Source: Pagrus major (lineage: Eukaryota > Chordata > Actinopteri > Spariformes > Sparidae). From it: a stretch of DNA of 64,000 nt. Both the position numbers and the translations under genes were made by a program. The stretch is taken from assembly GCF_040436345.1 (NCBI RefSeq), contig NC_133221.1, forward strand, positions 23,074,665-23,138,664, in the 5' to 3' direction. Shown one piece after another: positions 12,701-27,600 of this stretch; within the stretch, counting starts at the first letter, position 1, and each line of letters starts with the position of its first letter. The notes under the pieces were generated by a model that saw only the letters and a program-made list of their open reading frames with translations, was not told the origin of the DNA and ran no database searches.

Positions 12701-15700
12701 GCTATTTTGGGACATAAAACCACTTCATGCTGAAAGCAGAGTGTGTGTCATTTCTTTCATTTGAATGTCACAGTGTTGCAGAAAACCTCTTGACTCTGAT
12801 CTCAGTACTTTCCATTCCTGTGCTTGAACCAGACTTGCCCTTCAATTTCATGCAGCTGTCACTCTCTGTGTGCCTCGTGCACGCTGTATGTAACCCTGCA
12901 CCAAACAAAACAAACCTCCATGACAGCGAGAGTCGCACGATCCTCTCAGCTATGATTTGTAACACAATAATAAAGTTAAAAAAACAAAATAAATAAATAA
13001 CAAAGGTTGATGCATTATCTTTGCACTTAACAGCAACATACTGCATGGACAGTGTCCTTACCATGGAGTGACCCACGATGAAGACGGGCAGGTCCGGGTG
13101 GCGAGTCTTCATCAGGTCAACGTGCTGCAGAGAGTCTCTGATGTAAACCTGGAAATCTTTGATGTTCATCCTGTCTCCTTCACTCTGACCATGGCCAACT
13201 GTGGAGGAGAGATGAAAGAAGACAAATTGCACTGAATTACTTTTTTAGCCATTTTTAGATGTTTTTAGATCTCCTAAAAATCGGCTGAAACACTTTCTCA
13301 AAACAGCTCTCCAAACGAGGTCCAACACACCAGATGGATCTTTATTTCCAATATTTGGCTGTTTTACACAAAACATGTGTCAAATGTCTTCCTTTTTTTA
13401 AGCGAGATACTCTCTGCTTTGAGGACATCCTCTCCCACTGGTTGTGATTTTCAAACATTGATCCATTCTTTGAAACCCTTAGGAGAGGTGGGGGAAGAAC
13501 AGGAAGGAGCTCTGAGGGAGGCCGGATGGATGGAGAGACAGCAGCGAGGACACGATGTGAATGAGAAATAGGGGAGGGGAGGCAAAAGAGGGAAGGAAAG
13601 GAGGGATGAGAGAAGAGAGTGCACAGGAGAATCAAGCAACCATAAAACCTTCCTCGAGGGGAATAAGGAAGAAAGGAGGGAAGGAAGGAGTGAGCAGGTG
13701 AATCTCTGAAGAGGTAGAGGAACCTGGGGAACATCCTAATTCTTGTGTCTTTTCCTTCCTTTGACTGAAGTGTAAATTATGTAAATATACTTCACATTAG
13801 ACTGTACTTCCAACCAAGTGGGATTTTCAGCCTCACATATATGACTGGATGGAAATTACAATCAACAATTAAAATGTGTATAATATTTTTTATCATTTGT
13901 CAATCCAACCTACAGATCCACTATTCTTAAGTACATCTGAAAACATATAATATATAACACTAGGGAGCAAGTTGAGTTGGTTCTGTTATTCGTCAGTCCA
14001 CACCGGTATCAAACCATAGTCAGCTGCAGCGTCCAATCACGGACAGATTTCCAATAAAGGGGGATGTATCAGTCAGGTCAAAGGTTGGTCTAATGTGCCC
14101 TCGCACATGTCTCCTGAGAGATCCCTCCTCAACCGTCAAAGCAGAAAAAGGAGCATTGAAACGGCGTTCATGATGGAAGACGGGGAACAATTTCCAGATC
14201 GAGCGAGGAGTGCGTAACGATCAAAAACTGGTACACTGGCATGCACCCCAGGATGAGAAGAGCAAGAAGGAGAAACAGAGCGAACAAGCAAACACAACTT
14301 GAGAAGAGAGAACGGACGCATGAAGAAGAGGAGAGAACTTATGTGAAGAAGAAACGGAGGGGAAGGAGATGAGATAAATACAAGAAGAGAAGAAGACTGA
14401 CAGCTGGAGAGGAGGGAAAATCAATGAATATGAATGTGTGTATGCATTCATATATACGCTGTGTGTGTTCTCCTCGAGCTTTCTGCAGCACTGGCGGAGA
14501 GGTGAGGCGGGTTGCCATGGCGACGGCTGAACCAATAACACCGCTGAGCTCCTAAACATTCACAACGTGCGCAGCTCACACCTTCTCGCTCTCGCTCTGT
14601 ACATCTTAAGTGTGTGTGTGCGTATTAATAAACACTGTATATATATGAGGAAGTCTCCGCTCTGTGTGTGTGTTTCTCCTCGTCGATACAGGAGCGATCA
14701 ACACAGCGTGGAGATCAATGTCCAATAAGAGCAGCGGTGAGTGACGGAGCACGGCGAACCTCAGATCGATGCACATTATATCCCCTCCCACCCACGCCGG
14801 ATCAATGACCTCACACTCGACTGAATCCACATCTTCTGTTATTGTACTCTGTCAAACACACACACACGGTCAGTATTCACACACGAGCCCAGCTGACACA
14901 CAAAGAGCACAGATCCGTTGCCGTACGATTGGAAGCGCTGCACAGGGCACAAAGAAGTCCTCATGACTTTGTTTTTCTCTGAGTTAATTGATTATAAAAA
15001 GAAGGTTCCAAGTGAAGTAATTGATGTTTTCTGCTGCAGGAATCAGAATGCAGGATCAATTGTTTGCCAATTACTTACAAGTAATTAGAAAAAATTAGAA
15101 AAAGGTGCACAATTGATTTCACTGGCTACACAACCGGAGCAACATAATGATATGGTTGGTGCCATAACTCCAGTCTTTCCTTGTGTTTCTACTGTTTTTC
15201 TCCTTCCCCTGGTGTTTTCTGTCCTCCACCTTGTTGGTGAATGCAGGGGGCCTGTCTCTCACCTTCTGGCCTGCCTTAGTATTGAACTAAGTCCTTGTCT
15301 TCATGTTTTTTTAATATATATTGGAGCACTGCCTGTCTGTCATGTAAGACGGACAAAAAAACAGACAAGTAGAATAGTCAAAGATTTCATATTAGTTAGT
15401 TATAATTAGTAGTTATAATTGACTAATGTATATAAACTTTCAGAACCACTATCAGAACAGCGATTACTTGACCTCTGAAACGAGCCATAATTGAGCCATA
15501 GGTGTGTTCCAACACTACTAAACCATATAGCTCTACCCCCCTGCTTGGGATCCTACCATTTTACACCACAACAATACAATACAACAGGTGTTTGCTTTTG
15601 GCCTGTGCCCCACCATTTAGTTTCAGGTTTTGCTCTCCAAGGGAAAAAACTAACCCATGCGTTAGAATAACAGTCATGATGCTATGAGTTCCTGGTGTAT

Positions 15701-18619
15701 ACAGCGGTACAAATGATGGCTGTGTAATGGTGTATGAAATGCTATTTTTCACCTTTTCTTGACTTTTTAATATCTTTAAACACTTTGTGATAATGGCTTC
15801 TTGGGGAAGACTGATGAATTCAGAAACTGTGTGAGCACTGATCTAATTAAATGTCAAATTTGATTATTTTCCTCAAATGTAATGAGATGACAAACAACAG
15901 CACACAACATTATGCTGTTCCTGTGTGCTGCTCTGTTATCCGTGCCCCTCACAAACAGTCCTTTATGAATAATTCCCCTCTGTCTGATAATAACATTTCA
16001 GAACTGGTGCGCTGTAAGTTTGGTATTTTGCTGTTTAGCCACTGAACCAAATTTGGAGGCTGTTCTCTGGTAAACGATGCAGTGTGTGACAGTCAGAAGG
16101 AACCTCCAGTCCGTGTAGGCTGTGAATGAAAAGACTTCAGTGTCCTATTATTAGAAAGACATACAGAAGAAAGTGTGAGTGAGGAAAAAAAGAAAGATCT
16201 CAGCTGCTGAACTCTGTCAGGAGTGTGAGCGGTAGATGAAGAACGAGTGTCTGCGGGGACTTGTTCCAGTTCAGCGTGACATTTTACTGCGAGTCACCGA
16301 ACAAACTGCTCCTGTGTGAGCAGCCTCAGCCCTCCTCATCACTCAGCCTCTTTTTATTATCTCTGTCAGCTCTTTATTGAGATCTCCACCTCGGTAAATA
16401 TTTCTTTGCTTACAGCTGGCACTTGATTTCTCTCTCCTCGCATCCTCTGTGGCTCTCTCTCCTGTTTGTCAGTAAGGTTTACTGAACACACATGATGCTC
16501 TTTTACAGTGAGGCTCTGATTCACAGTCACATGAGTTCACACATTCCTGCTGTATCAGGACCTGCTCAGTGCAACAACACAGTTGGCTTAGCACCTTAGT
16601 GGAGGAATGAGACTGACACTTTTTACTATCAAGCTTTTTTTCTGCCTCATTATCCCCTTTTGTTTCTAGCTAATCCTTCTTTGAGCCCATCTCACATTTT
16701 CTGTTCAAAGTGGACGTGTTCTGGGAAATGGTGAAACATGAGCAGGTTTTGTGAATCAGATCAAAGACAGGAAAAACACACCTTAAACAACCTGAGATAC
16801 TGAAGAATAAAAATCATGACTAGCAGTCTACAGCTGTGCTAGTGGCTCTATGGGGATATTCTGAGCTAAAAGCTAATCTCACCATGCTAACATGCTCACA
16901 ATGAGGCAAAATGGTGGTGTTTAGCAGGTGAGGTTCAATATTATAATAACCACGTTCACCGTCTTAGGTTAACGTGTTAGCATGCTAGCATAATTAACAC
17001 TAAACACAAAGTACAGCTGAGGCTGAGGGGAATGTTACATTAGCAGTGATATGGTCATAGACTAGATTTAAGTGTGGGGATCACCAAAGTCAGTAAGATT
17101 CATTCTCGAATGTCTTTACCAGATTTAATGGCAATACATCCAATATTTGTGAAGATATGTCAGCGTGAACTAAAGTGGTGGATTAACTGACCGACAGACC
17201 TCCACAGAGCCAGGCTGCTAGTGTGGCTTAAAACAAGATTTCAACCTTATAATGATAAAAAGTCACCACATTTGTGTTATACTTTCTGTATTTCTAATAA
17301 ATAGATGAATAAAATGTTATTTTTGCGCAAAGTCTCAAACTGTAATCTACCACAGAATGATGATGTGTTTAAAAATTTAAAGGTGATACATGTGACACAC
17401 ATTCTGATCGTTTACTGTATTAATATCAGTGGATTCACAGACAGAAAATAACAAACAGTAGTATAAAGTGTACAATAAACAAGCAAAACTGCCCATCAAC
17501 AGCTGTAAAACATCCCGTCTGTCTGATTAAAATCCTGTTGTTATGTTTTCTGTTCATTTTCCAACTATATCTACCACTATTATAGCAGCTTCAGCCCCTC
17601 AAAGAAGCTGGATTTCAAGATTAATCCTCTCTCTAGACTTTTCTGTGATCTGTTTTTTCAAACCAATCACCATGTTGAAACATTACATTTCTTTATGTGG
17701 CAACTTTAAGTTTCAATTTTATGTTGTGACAACTATGTGTTTATGCTCTGGTTAGGTTCCAGTACAAAGAACACCTGGTTAGGGTGTTGATCATCATGCT
17801 TTAGCTTAAAATACCTGTTTGGTCGCACACAAACACAGTTGTGGCCTAAACCACAGTTAAATGTGTGACTGGTCTGTCTTGTTTCATGGAAACCAGATCA
17901 GCATGAAGTCTCACTCACACCAAACCAACATTTGTGAAGTTTTCCTTGACAATGCATTAAAAGCACACCACCTTCACATCTGCACACACAGACACACAAT
18001 AGAGCAAATTACCACCGAGGCTAATTAATTTACCCTAACAAGCTCTGTTCAATCAACAATTAACTGTTATCAGACAGGGAGGATGTGTGATGGGCTTTCT
18101 TTGAAGACATGCACAAAGTACTCTGTGTGTTTGAACTGCTGATGATCACGAGGGCAAGAAAGAGTGTGGATGTAATGGTATGCATGCATAATGTAAAGTA
18201 ATGTGCGTGTTTGGTGACTCACCGTGGTCGTGTGCAAATACCAGCAGGGACAGTTCCTTCAGTCTCTGTGCAATCTCATCATACGGCCCACAATGCTCCC
18301 CGGCCCCGTGGGCGATGAACACCAGAGCCCTGAGAAGAGAGGAGGAAATACATCAGTCAAGTGTTCACGAACGCAGACCTCCACCTGAACGCCTTAATCT
18401 CTCACACACAGAGACAAACAAAACAGCAAATGTTTGCATTCTCCCTTGATTCCCCGAACTGTTCCAGTTCAGGTAAATCTTGGAAGATTTCTCAATGTGA
18501 GCTGCAAGAGGAACTGATGAGGTGGAGACGAGGAAGGGGAAAATACAAACAATCAAATGCAATGAAAATCTGATAAATCCTGACTGACCCTGCTGTAGGA
18601 TTTTCTGCGGGAATTTGAC

Positions 18620-18685
<66 letters not shown>

Positions 18686-21600
18686 AGAGATTAAGTGGCA
18701 GGATGACAGGAAAAAAATGTGAATGTTGAGATATCATCTATCATCCATCTGTCCCTCTCTCTGCCTCGACACATCCCTGCCTGCCCGACTCAAAACTCAC
18801 TCTGAGGGAATCCAGTGAAACACAATGTGACCCGTTGGTACACAGCAAACAGCTTTCACAGTCCTGCTCTCTTTTTCTAAAACATTCATTTCCTTTACCT
18901 AAAACAATGGAAACTATGATTTGGTTTTCTGAGATTGGAGACTTCATGCAAATATCTCTTCAGAACTGCACATTCAGCGGCTCAGTTTCCATCCAAGTGC
19001 TTTTCTAGCAAGTGATTTATGAAGTATTCACTCAGGAAATAAACACTGAAGTTTGCCTGCTGGTTGAGGCAGAAACATTTTGTCGATGAGGAAATTATAC
19101 AGCGAACAGCACTGGAGTTTCATTTCTCACATAAATGACATTTAGTGTGTGTTTGCTGATGCAGAGAAGCTGCGTTTTATGTTCAGCAGCCCAATTTCCT
19201 TTAGTCCTAACTCTGCCCATGGAGACGTATCTTGTGTCAAAAAGGAGAAAGAGGAGTTCAAGCAGCATTATGAAACAGACACGGATAATTACTGCATTTA
19301 TCTTCATTTTTATAATGACGCTGTATCAAATGACACTGTGAAAGGGGGTCGTTCGTTGTGTGGCGATGACGTTACAGAGAATTATCAGTCGAATCTGCAG
19401 CCCCCCCTCGGCTTTACAGGGCTTCACAGTGGGTTTCAGTTTATTGTTTATCCATCCGGCCGGAACTTTAATGTTTTGGAAGAACAAGAGCTTATTGAGC
19501 TTTGCAGACTGCTGTATTGTGATGATTAGAAAGACCTCCTAAGTAAAAAGGGAATTTAGATTTATCTTACTGCTTGTATTAAATGATGAAAATGCAGTGC
19601 AGTAATACAGAAAACTTAGGATGCCATACATTGAGATTCAAACCTCCACTTTCCATGTGCCTTATACCAATTGTGGAGGTGTTTCAGTATTGCCAATATG
19701 CCAATGTTCTGTGGTTACGCAATACCAGAAATTCGATTTTCAATTAATCATGACATCCGAACAGCCCTCGACAGAATCCTTACACAGCAAGAAATTAAAG
19801 ATTTGTCAAACATGCCCTGAAGGTAAAGCTTAAACCAACGCTAGATGTCAAAAGCATACTCTTTTCACAAAATAGACTCATTATGTAAAAGCTAACAGGA
19901 TAATCCCTTATTAATTTTCACCTCCAACTCCATTTCAGTCACGGTAGAAAGACGATGACAGACAGAAGGGAGGCTGAGAAGGTCTCAAGTCTTCAAAATG
20001 TGGGATTAACATCAAAGATGTACCTTTCGCTAATTAATGCAGCATCTCTGACACAAAGTTTGTTTAAGGTTTTACTTCTTCGATCTGTGCATATTAAGCA
20101 GCGGAGCAGCAGTGAAACGCTCCAGTGTTCTTTCCTCTGAGCAGCGGCGGCAGTGCTGAGAAGCCTGTGAGAGCTTCAATCAGCAGCAGCAGCAGACAAT
20201 TAGCCCAAATGTATTCAGCGACGGAGGGAAGGGGGAATGGAGTGACACAGGGAGAAAGTGAGTGAGAGAGAGCGGAGCGGAGCGGGGTGTGGAAGAGTAG
20301 AATAAGGGTAGCTGTTCATCAGGCTTCATTAGCAAATCTGTTGCTCTGATTTCACTCGCTGCTCTTTCCCTCCTTTTATAGGAAGCCTTCGCCTCGGGCT
20401 AAGACTTCCTCTGCACTTGTTGGCTCAGAACGAGAGTGTGTATACATGTATGCTGGTGTGTGTGTATATGTGTGTGTGTGAATGAGTGTCTTTGTATGGG
20501 CACAATGTTCTGTGACACACATGCCGAGGGGCAGCAGGGGATTAATGGGGCTAATCTGGGTTCATTGTAAAGACGACTGTACAGTGAACAGCACACCGCA
20601 CACTCCGCTGAGAGCCCCGGCTGTAATGTGACATTTCTAAGGTTCTCTCTATCCGTCATCCTCTAAATACCTCCTTGGTCTGCTTCATAATCTCTCTTTC
20701 TTCTTGTCTCTCACTTTTTTCTCCATCTTTGCTTTCTCGTGTCAATTTCAGTTTAAAGAGCTGCAAGAAGGAGGAAAGAAAAATCCAATAAAGGCAAAAT
20801 GTCTGGTGACAGCTAACGCTAGGAGGTTTCATTTAATCACCCAGATATCTTAACAGATGTCTGCATTCATTCAGCTACAGGCATTTGCAGACAATCGACA
20901 ATATTCAAGCGTCATCAGTATGTCCCACTTTTTCCTCTTTGCTAAAAGTGGTCTGGTGAAGCTCAAGAGGCATTCGCTTTGAACAAGTGTTTCACGCTTT
21001 GACATGTTTCCACTATACTCAGACATCAACCTGAACCGGTTATTGTCCTGGGTGGACAACTGCACTGCATCTTAAGTCTTTGTTACAGAGAAGACCAATG
21101 ACAGTCCCGTAGAAAGACATTAAAAATGGCAGCTCTTTTGAATGTTCCAACAAAATTGTTTTTTTAATCCTAAATTTTAGGCTAAAAAGTTGTTGCCTAA
21201 ATATGGGTTTCTGCAGAATTATGCTTTATTTTGTATCTTGAACACTACTTGAAAACTTGAAACAATTTGTCGTGACATACGTAATCATCTACATCCCCCC
21301 CACACACATACTCTTATCATTGGTCTGACTTCTAGCTGCGAGATTCACTTGATTCTTAGCGGATTGACTAAAACATGGGAACGCATTCAGAAAGCTAAAA
21401 ACTTAAAGTTCCAAGCAAAGAGTTTGCTTCTGAATGAGCTGCTCATCAAGCTGCTGAGACCAACTTCCAAGAGAAGGGACAGGGTTGACCCTCTTGCTAG
21501 GGAAGATATCCAGTTTCTAAGTTGTCTAGTTCACTAAAATAGAATTTTATTGAATTTGTATTAAAAAATAAATTATTAAAGTCAAATAAAATGAAGTAGA

Positions 21601-24600
21601 GGGATGGACACATTAAAAACTAACTTGTCTTCATCCGTTGATAGAATAATTTAGCCTGTGTCGTACAGGAAAACTGTTGCTGTCCATGAACCAAGCCTTA
21701 CTTATTTCATGCCATAAAAATATGCTTTTGAATGCTTGTTATTGACGTAAATTACCTGCAGCATTTGACTGATCGTGAGCAGGTTCTAGTGATTTAGCCC
21801 ACAGTTTGCATAATTTGCATCCTTCAGCCTCACCAGGTGCCGCCTTCAGCTGCTACTTCAAACAAATAAAAGCCAGCAATGCAGTTTAGCGTCAACTTTT
21901 CAACAAATCATAAAATATTCCACATCTTTCAAATATTATCGGTATTATTCAACTTTTAAAGACAGCAATGCAGTTCAGCATCAGCTTTTCACCATCCAAC
22001 ATTTACACTGCAGTTTCTTCCGAAATTGCTTCTGTAGTTGTAAGTTAGTTTCTAATAAAATTGTGCTTTCTCAGTTCCCAAGGGGATGTCTTAGACCACC
22101 TACATTTATCATATAGTGCTGCTCATTCAACCAAGAGCTCACTGTGCCATATCACTGACGCATTGATTATTTTGTGTGCAGCTGAAGTAACTTCCAGTAT
22201 CTAGATAAGAGGCTTTTAATTTTTCTTTCTCATTATCTCTCCTCACCCTCTTTCTCTCATTCCTCATGGGAACTGGAGACCTACTTGTCTCCCACACCAC
22301 TTTCAGTTGCTGGAACAACATGGCTTATAACCAGCCTTATTAAAACACTCTGAGGGAGCGAGGGAGAGAGTTTTGTCCCTCTGGCTCTACTCAGAGCTAC
22401 TCCAAACAACCACAGGCCCCAAAAACAAAGCCAAGACCCTAATCCCCTTAATGCAATGCTGACTGGCTGCTCCAAGATTATACAGGAACTCACAAAACCT
22501 TCCAACTGTGCTCAAACGCCACGTTCTGCACCTTCAATTTTACACGACAGGCAAAAATTTTAGGCATGTTGCTAAAATGCTTGGGGCCCACTAGATGTCC
22601 AGTATTGAATCACCAGAAAAACAAGCAACCAGAACGGAGAAGTACAACAATTTAGCCACTGTTTGTTATGGTTCTAGACTCATTCAATCTGAGTTTCTTG
22701 AATGTAATCGAGTTAAGTCAAAATGTCTGCAGTGAAAAAACAGCTACTGACCTGATTTTCCTGTTTTGCTCCTGTTCAGGCGAGACAATTAATCTGTTGG
22801 TTTACTTGGTTTAATCAGGAAGAATAACTGTTGAATCACTGCTCAGTAGTTTGCATTTGTAGTAACATTTTATTTGACATTTAAAAACGTTGATTGGGAC
22901 ATGTCTCTGGGGCAACGGTTCAACACCATGCGAACGTGTTTAATTAACTTTTGCTGATATGGCCGTGTATAAACATACTGCAGTGTCAAATTAACACTGA
23001 AGAGACTGTCGTCCGTGTGTCCAGACTGGACAAGAGCCAAAGCACGAGACAGAACGACCGAACACCGGCATGTTAATCTGATTAATGGACTTAGACTGCT
23101 CAGAACTTAATGGTGTGTGTGTGTCCCTTTAATCTTGTGTGTATCACCATGTAAGTGTAGAAAAGAGAGCCACAAATTACTGAGCTTTCTTTGAAGAGCT
23201 GCCCAAAGGATGTGATATACAACGTGTATACGCTCATACGTACATGTATGTGGGTGGGTGACCACATCAGGGCTGTTAAGTGTAGACTCTGTGAATGTGC
23301 AGTTACAGGGGTGTGTATAGAAATATAGAGGCCAAGATTAAAGGAAAAGAGGAAGAAGAGAGGACCAAAGACAGAAGGAGATGAAAAACTGCATGTGAGA
23401 CAGGAAACAAGACAACAGTGGCCTTTGAAAAGCCAAATTTAGAAACGTTTTAAGACCATAAAAGTAAAAGAAATAACAACATGACAAGCCTTCCACAGTA
23501 TCCCAGGTACAGTGCCTGACTATGGGCCGACTTGAGACAAACTGCATTTAACTACAAGCAATGTTCACTGGAAAATCATTTCAGTGCAATGGGGTTGTCA
23601 CAAACAAGCGGCTTCACTCACAAGTTTTTCACATCAAGATTTTTTGGGGGTGAAATTTCACCTGTGAATTCACATTGTTGAGAAAAAACAAGCCTGACAG
23701 TGCCAACCTTTGAGGTAAGAGAGAACCATGTGGTCCAAGAAAGAGGACGTTTTGTAGCTCGTTAGTAGTAACCCATGTCTCTCCTCCCCCTGCTCATGCA
23801 GTAAATGAGAAAAGAAACTTTCTGGTATCCCTGCCCACTTTATCCAATCAGGACAGAGAACTCCATAAAGAGGCGGTCCTGTCTGCTCGCGTACACGTAG
23901 AGAGCAGGATCCTCCTGTTTGATGCTATGTCTGGTGATTACAGTGTATGTTCACGTGGTGATGTAGAGAGGAGGGAGGGGATTGCTAGCTGCAAAACAGA
24001 CAGGAAATTAGCTTGAAAACAACGCTTACAGCAGCTTTAAGTATAAACTGCTCCACCAAAGACAAGTGGTTTGAAGGCGGGGACAGGAGTCCATCTTTTT
24101 TTAATAAATTGGGAAAACGTATTGTCCTGCTAGCAACTGAGCTAGGGAGCCTTTTGACTGACAGTTAGCAACCAGCTAGCAAGCTTGTAAGCTAGGACAT
24201 TAATTTCCCTTCTCAATATCTCATATTTAAATCAAGTGATGTACAATCCAATGAACAGTATTCGAGAGGGAGTACACAACGCAGTATAAAGAAAATAGAA
24301 AGAAGCTCAGCTACCTATTGAAACTGAGTAGTGCTAGCATGTCCAAGCTGGCGAGCATTTCTCAGTTCAATTCAAGACTTTTCAATACTGTGTAAGACAC
24401 TGTGTCAGACTTTGAATTCTAAGGTGACAGTGAGATTTAATTGGAGCACTTGGAGCAAAACAAAATGGATATGACAGAGAAGAACAATGAGACAGGTGGA
24501 AAATGAGAAGGGAATGAGGTGTGACAAACCGGTATGGAAAAGAAAACAAGGAATGAGAGAGTGGTTATAGAAGGTGTGAGTGTGTGCTGTGCAGAAAAAA

Positions 24601-27600
24601 AAGACATAGACAGAGACAGAGGGGAAACTGCTGCATAATGGAGAGACATTTAGGCACAGTCAGCAGGAGGCCACAGCAGGAACGTTTACACCAGTGATAC
24701 AAAAAGATGTACCAAAGAGAAAAACAAAAATATTGAAAATATTCCACTGAACACAGGGAGAGGACATTTCATCAGCTCACCTTTCTTCTTTGCAGACTGC
24801 AGATCTCAGTACACTGGAGCTCATTAGTGGTGCAGTTGCAAAGAATTACGTAAGAAAACTGAACAGTCACTGTGTGTTTCCTGAAATACTGACATGCAAT
24901 CATCTGCTTGGAGCTAAAAAGAGTCAAAGGAAGTGAAAGTCCTGATGCATGATGCAGGCTACACCCTGACATCTCACTCATAGTTCTATTTCTGATCAGA
25001 CTTATCCTTCGATCACCTGATTTCATTAAGCACCAACACTGCTTGAATAAAACACTGCCACTGACACCACTACTGCTGTTTTTTCCACTTCTTTTTAGTG
25101 TTGGAATCCTTCTTCCTTCTTTGCAGCTTTGCATGTTTGTAAATCCCGTTTGCTCTCTTCTTATGTAATTGTAATTTTCTTTGATGTTTCTTCTCACTAT
25201 TTGCCGTTGGAGCGTTCCACTTTCACTATGGGCATCATCAAATTACATTTAATATGTTCCTATGTCTACAGCAGCAGAAATAAATCAAATTTACGGTAGC
25301 TAATAATTATATGGAGTGCTTTGATAATTATTTACACTCCCATTTGCACCCTCCATGTCTCCGGACTGATGCAGGAATTATACCATAATTTTACAGTATG
25401 AATGAAATCAATAAATCACTGTGAAAATGAGCAACAGTGGATTTAACATTGAAAACAGACTCTGGAGCACTTCTCCTCCGTCTCCTTTCTCATTAACTTA
25501 CAGTAAATGATCATAGCGGACTCTTGGAATCACCTACTCAGTGAATTTTATGGGAATACAAGAGGCCCTAATATTTTATAAACTGCATTACTTAGCCAAA
25601 ATTTCCCCCCAAGCGCACACATGAAGGGAACCACTGTAGAGCTTTTAGCTTTGTAAAAATCCTCCACTGACGAGAGTAACAGTGGCAGTGAAATTAAGTA
25701 GCCTGGCCATAGAAACACAAACCGGGAAGGAAACTCTTTCAGACACTATCAGCAAAAACCCTGATAACGCACGACCTATTTATACAGGATGAGTGTGCTT
25801 GTGTGAGTGTTTGTATCTGTTATGTAAAAATACAGGTGTGCAGTGCATGTTTGGCTGCTAGGCTGGTCTCCATGTGAGTTCAAAGCCCCTGTTGGATGTC
25901 TGTTGGAAGATCTGTCAGTCATTGTTGAGCAACTCCCCTCGACCCCTCCACCTTTCACCTACTTCCCGGTTCTAGTGAAAGGCCTTTCAGGAGCCGGTGA
26001 CCTTTGACCAAGTCTTATGTTAATCCTATGCATGTTGGAGGTTTGTCAATGATCCTTTTATCGTGTAATGCACACTGAATATCCAGCATGTTAGCGAAAT
26101 CGTGGACATTAAAGGAGCTATTATGCTTTTTCGTTGTTTTTCCTTTCCGTCAGTGTTTTATAGGTGCTTGCACATGTAAAAGGTCTTGAAAATTAAAAAG
26201 GTCAAAGTCCACACCAACAGAAGATCCTCTCTCCCACAGAAAACACTGCTCCTGAAACACATCGTTAGTAGTCCCGCCTTTAATTCCATAACATTGTGAC
26301 ATCACACTACGTCACCATATCACACATTTGCGTAAATTATGCCTTGTGGCTAGTTTGAATTGATTTAGCACAGCTGCTCTGTTGTTGTTAGCAGTGCTGG
26401 ATCAGGCATGTGTGAGCTGACCAATCAGAGCTGACTGGGTATTTGGGTGGAGGGGCCTTAAAGAGACAGGAGTCTTGTCTTCCTGAATCTACATATGGCA
26501 GGTTTCTGTAAGGAAGTTTGTGTTTGTAGTAGAACTGCAACAATTAATCAATAAATCAATTACTTGACTCTTTTTTTTAAACAAAAGAGTCAAAATGTTG
26601 TCTCATTCAACCTTTTACTCGCTTGGCAAAGAGCTCACTAGTGCATGTTTGGGGCTTTTTGGTCCCCTAGCAACACATTCATTGATTCATCATACAGTTT
26701 TGCTATTAGACCAAAAATACATGTTCTCTGAAAAAGACCAGGATGGCTGGCTGACGATTGGATTTCTGAGCAAGCAAACAAACTTAATAACTAGCTCCTA
26801 TTATAATCTGTCCATATTTGCCTGCTGGCTGAATATGCCTTCCTTCTCCCTTTGGCTGATTTACAAAAAAGGACACACATTGAACGGGTCTCCCCCAACC
26901 ACTTAGCTTGAGATCTAAACAGTCTGCTTAATTTCCGCTTATATGCTGCTCTGTGCAATAAACTATGTCTGGCTTACAGTTGCTCCAGTTAGCTGAGTCA
27001 ATAAATGTCAGCCTGGCATTTTCATACTGCTGCCTGTCACCATGGATACCGCATGCCACAACTTCAGTGGTGTTGACAATGGCAGTGAATCATCTGCAAC
27101 TTTTTTGATGATTGATACTTCTTTTAAGCCAAATTCACGCAAACACTCACTTGTTCCAGAATCTCAGCTCTAAATATGTGCTGCTTTTCCTTCTCTTGTG
27201 GGATTTTAAACCAAACATCTTTGGGTTTTGGACAAAACTGGTAATGTCAAGACGTGGGCCTTTGGAAAGGTCTTTTTTTAAAAACTAATTTTGGCATTCG
27301 ATAGCCCAAACGATCGATTGATTATTAGACCAAATAATTAACACATTAACTGAAAAAACTCTATAAAAATTTAAATAATTGTAAGTTGCAGCCACATGAC
27401 ACATCGCCACTAGCAGGATATTATCAGAAGTCACTATATGATCAAAAATGTTCATTAACATGCACAGATTCATTTCATAAACATGCATCACTACAATGAG
27501 TTTGAGTGTTTTGGTCTCCAGGCTGCTGTTTGAATAAAACTGTCTGGCACAAAATCTCTTGTCTGGAGAGTTCAAAGCTTATCGCTGCACCAGCTGCTAC

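Larger units (their letters stand above)
5925..13061 (-). other. mgll: mgll intron 3
   Basis: A 7.1-kb intron. It contains CT and AG microsatellites (about 7471-7507 and 8032-8055), a 31-bp minisatellite (8215-8400) and purine-rich sequence at 9800-10110. It also holds dispersed fish repeats near 9145-9260, 11370-11640 and 11860-12056. No extra exon was recognised. Confidence 0.8.
13199..18222 (-). other. mgll: mgll intron 2
   Basis: A 5-kb intron. It holds purine/pyrimidine-rich stretches (13480-13690, 14230-14420), a G+C-richer patch at 14460-14800 with promoter-like motifs, and a dispersed fish repeat at 16790-17230. No additional exon was recognised. Confidence 0.8.

Noticed and set aside
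12768..13232. 154-codon minus-strand open frame
   Set aside because: Only its middle part (13062-13198) is real, as mgll exon 3. The rest is intron read through the splice sites.
19149..19529. 126-codon plus-strand open frame in mgll intron 1
   Set aside because: No recognisable motif, no splice or promoter context, and antisense to the gene. Probably chance.
21349..21537. 62-codon plus-strand frame that looked like a possible gag or transposase fragment
   Set aside because: Too short, with no motif that I could tie to a family.
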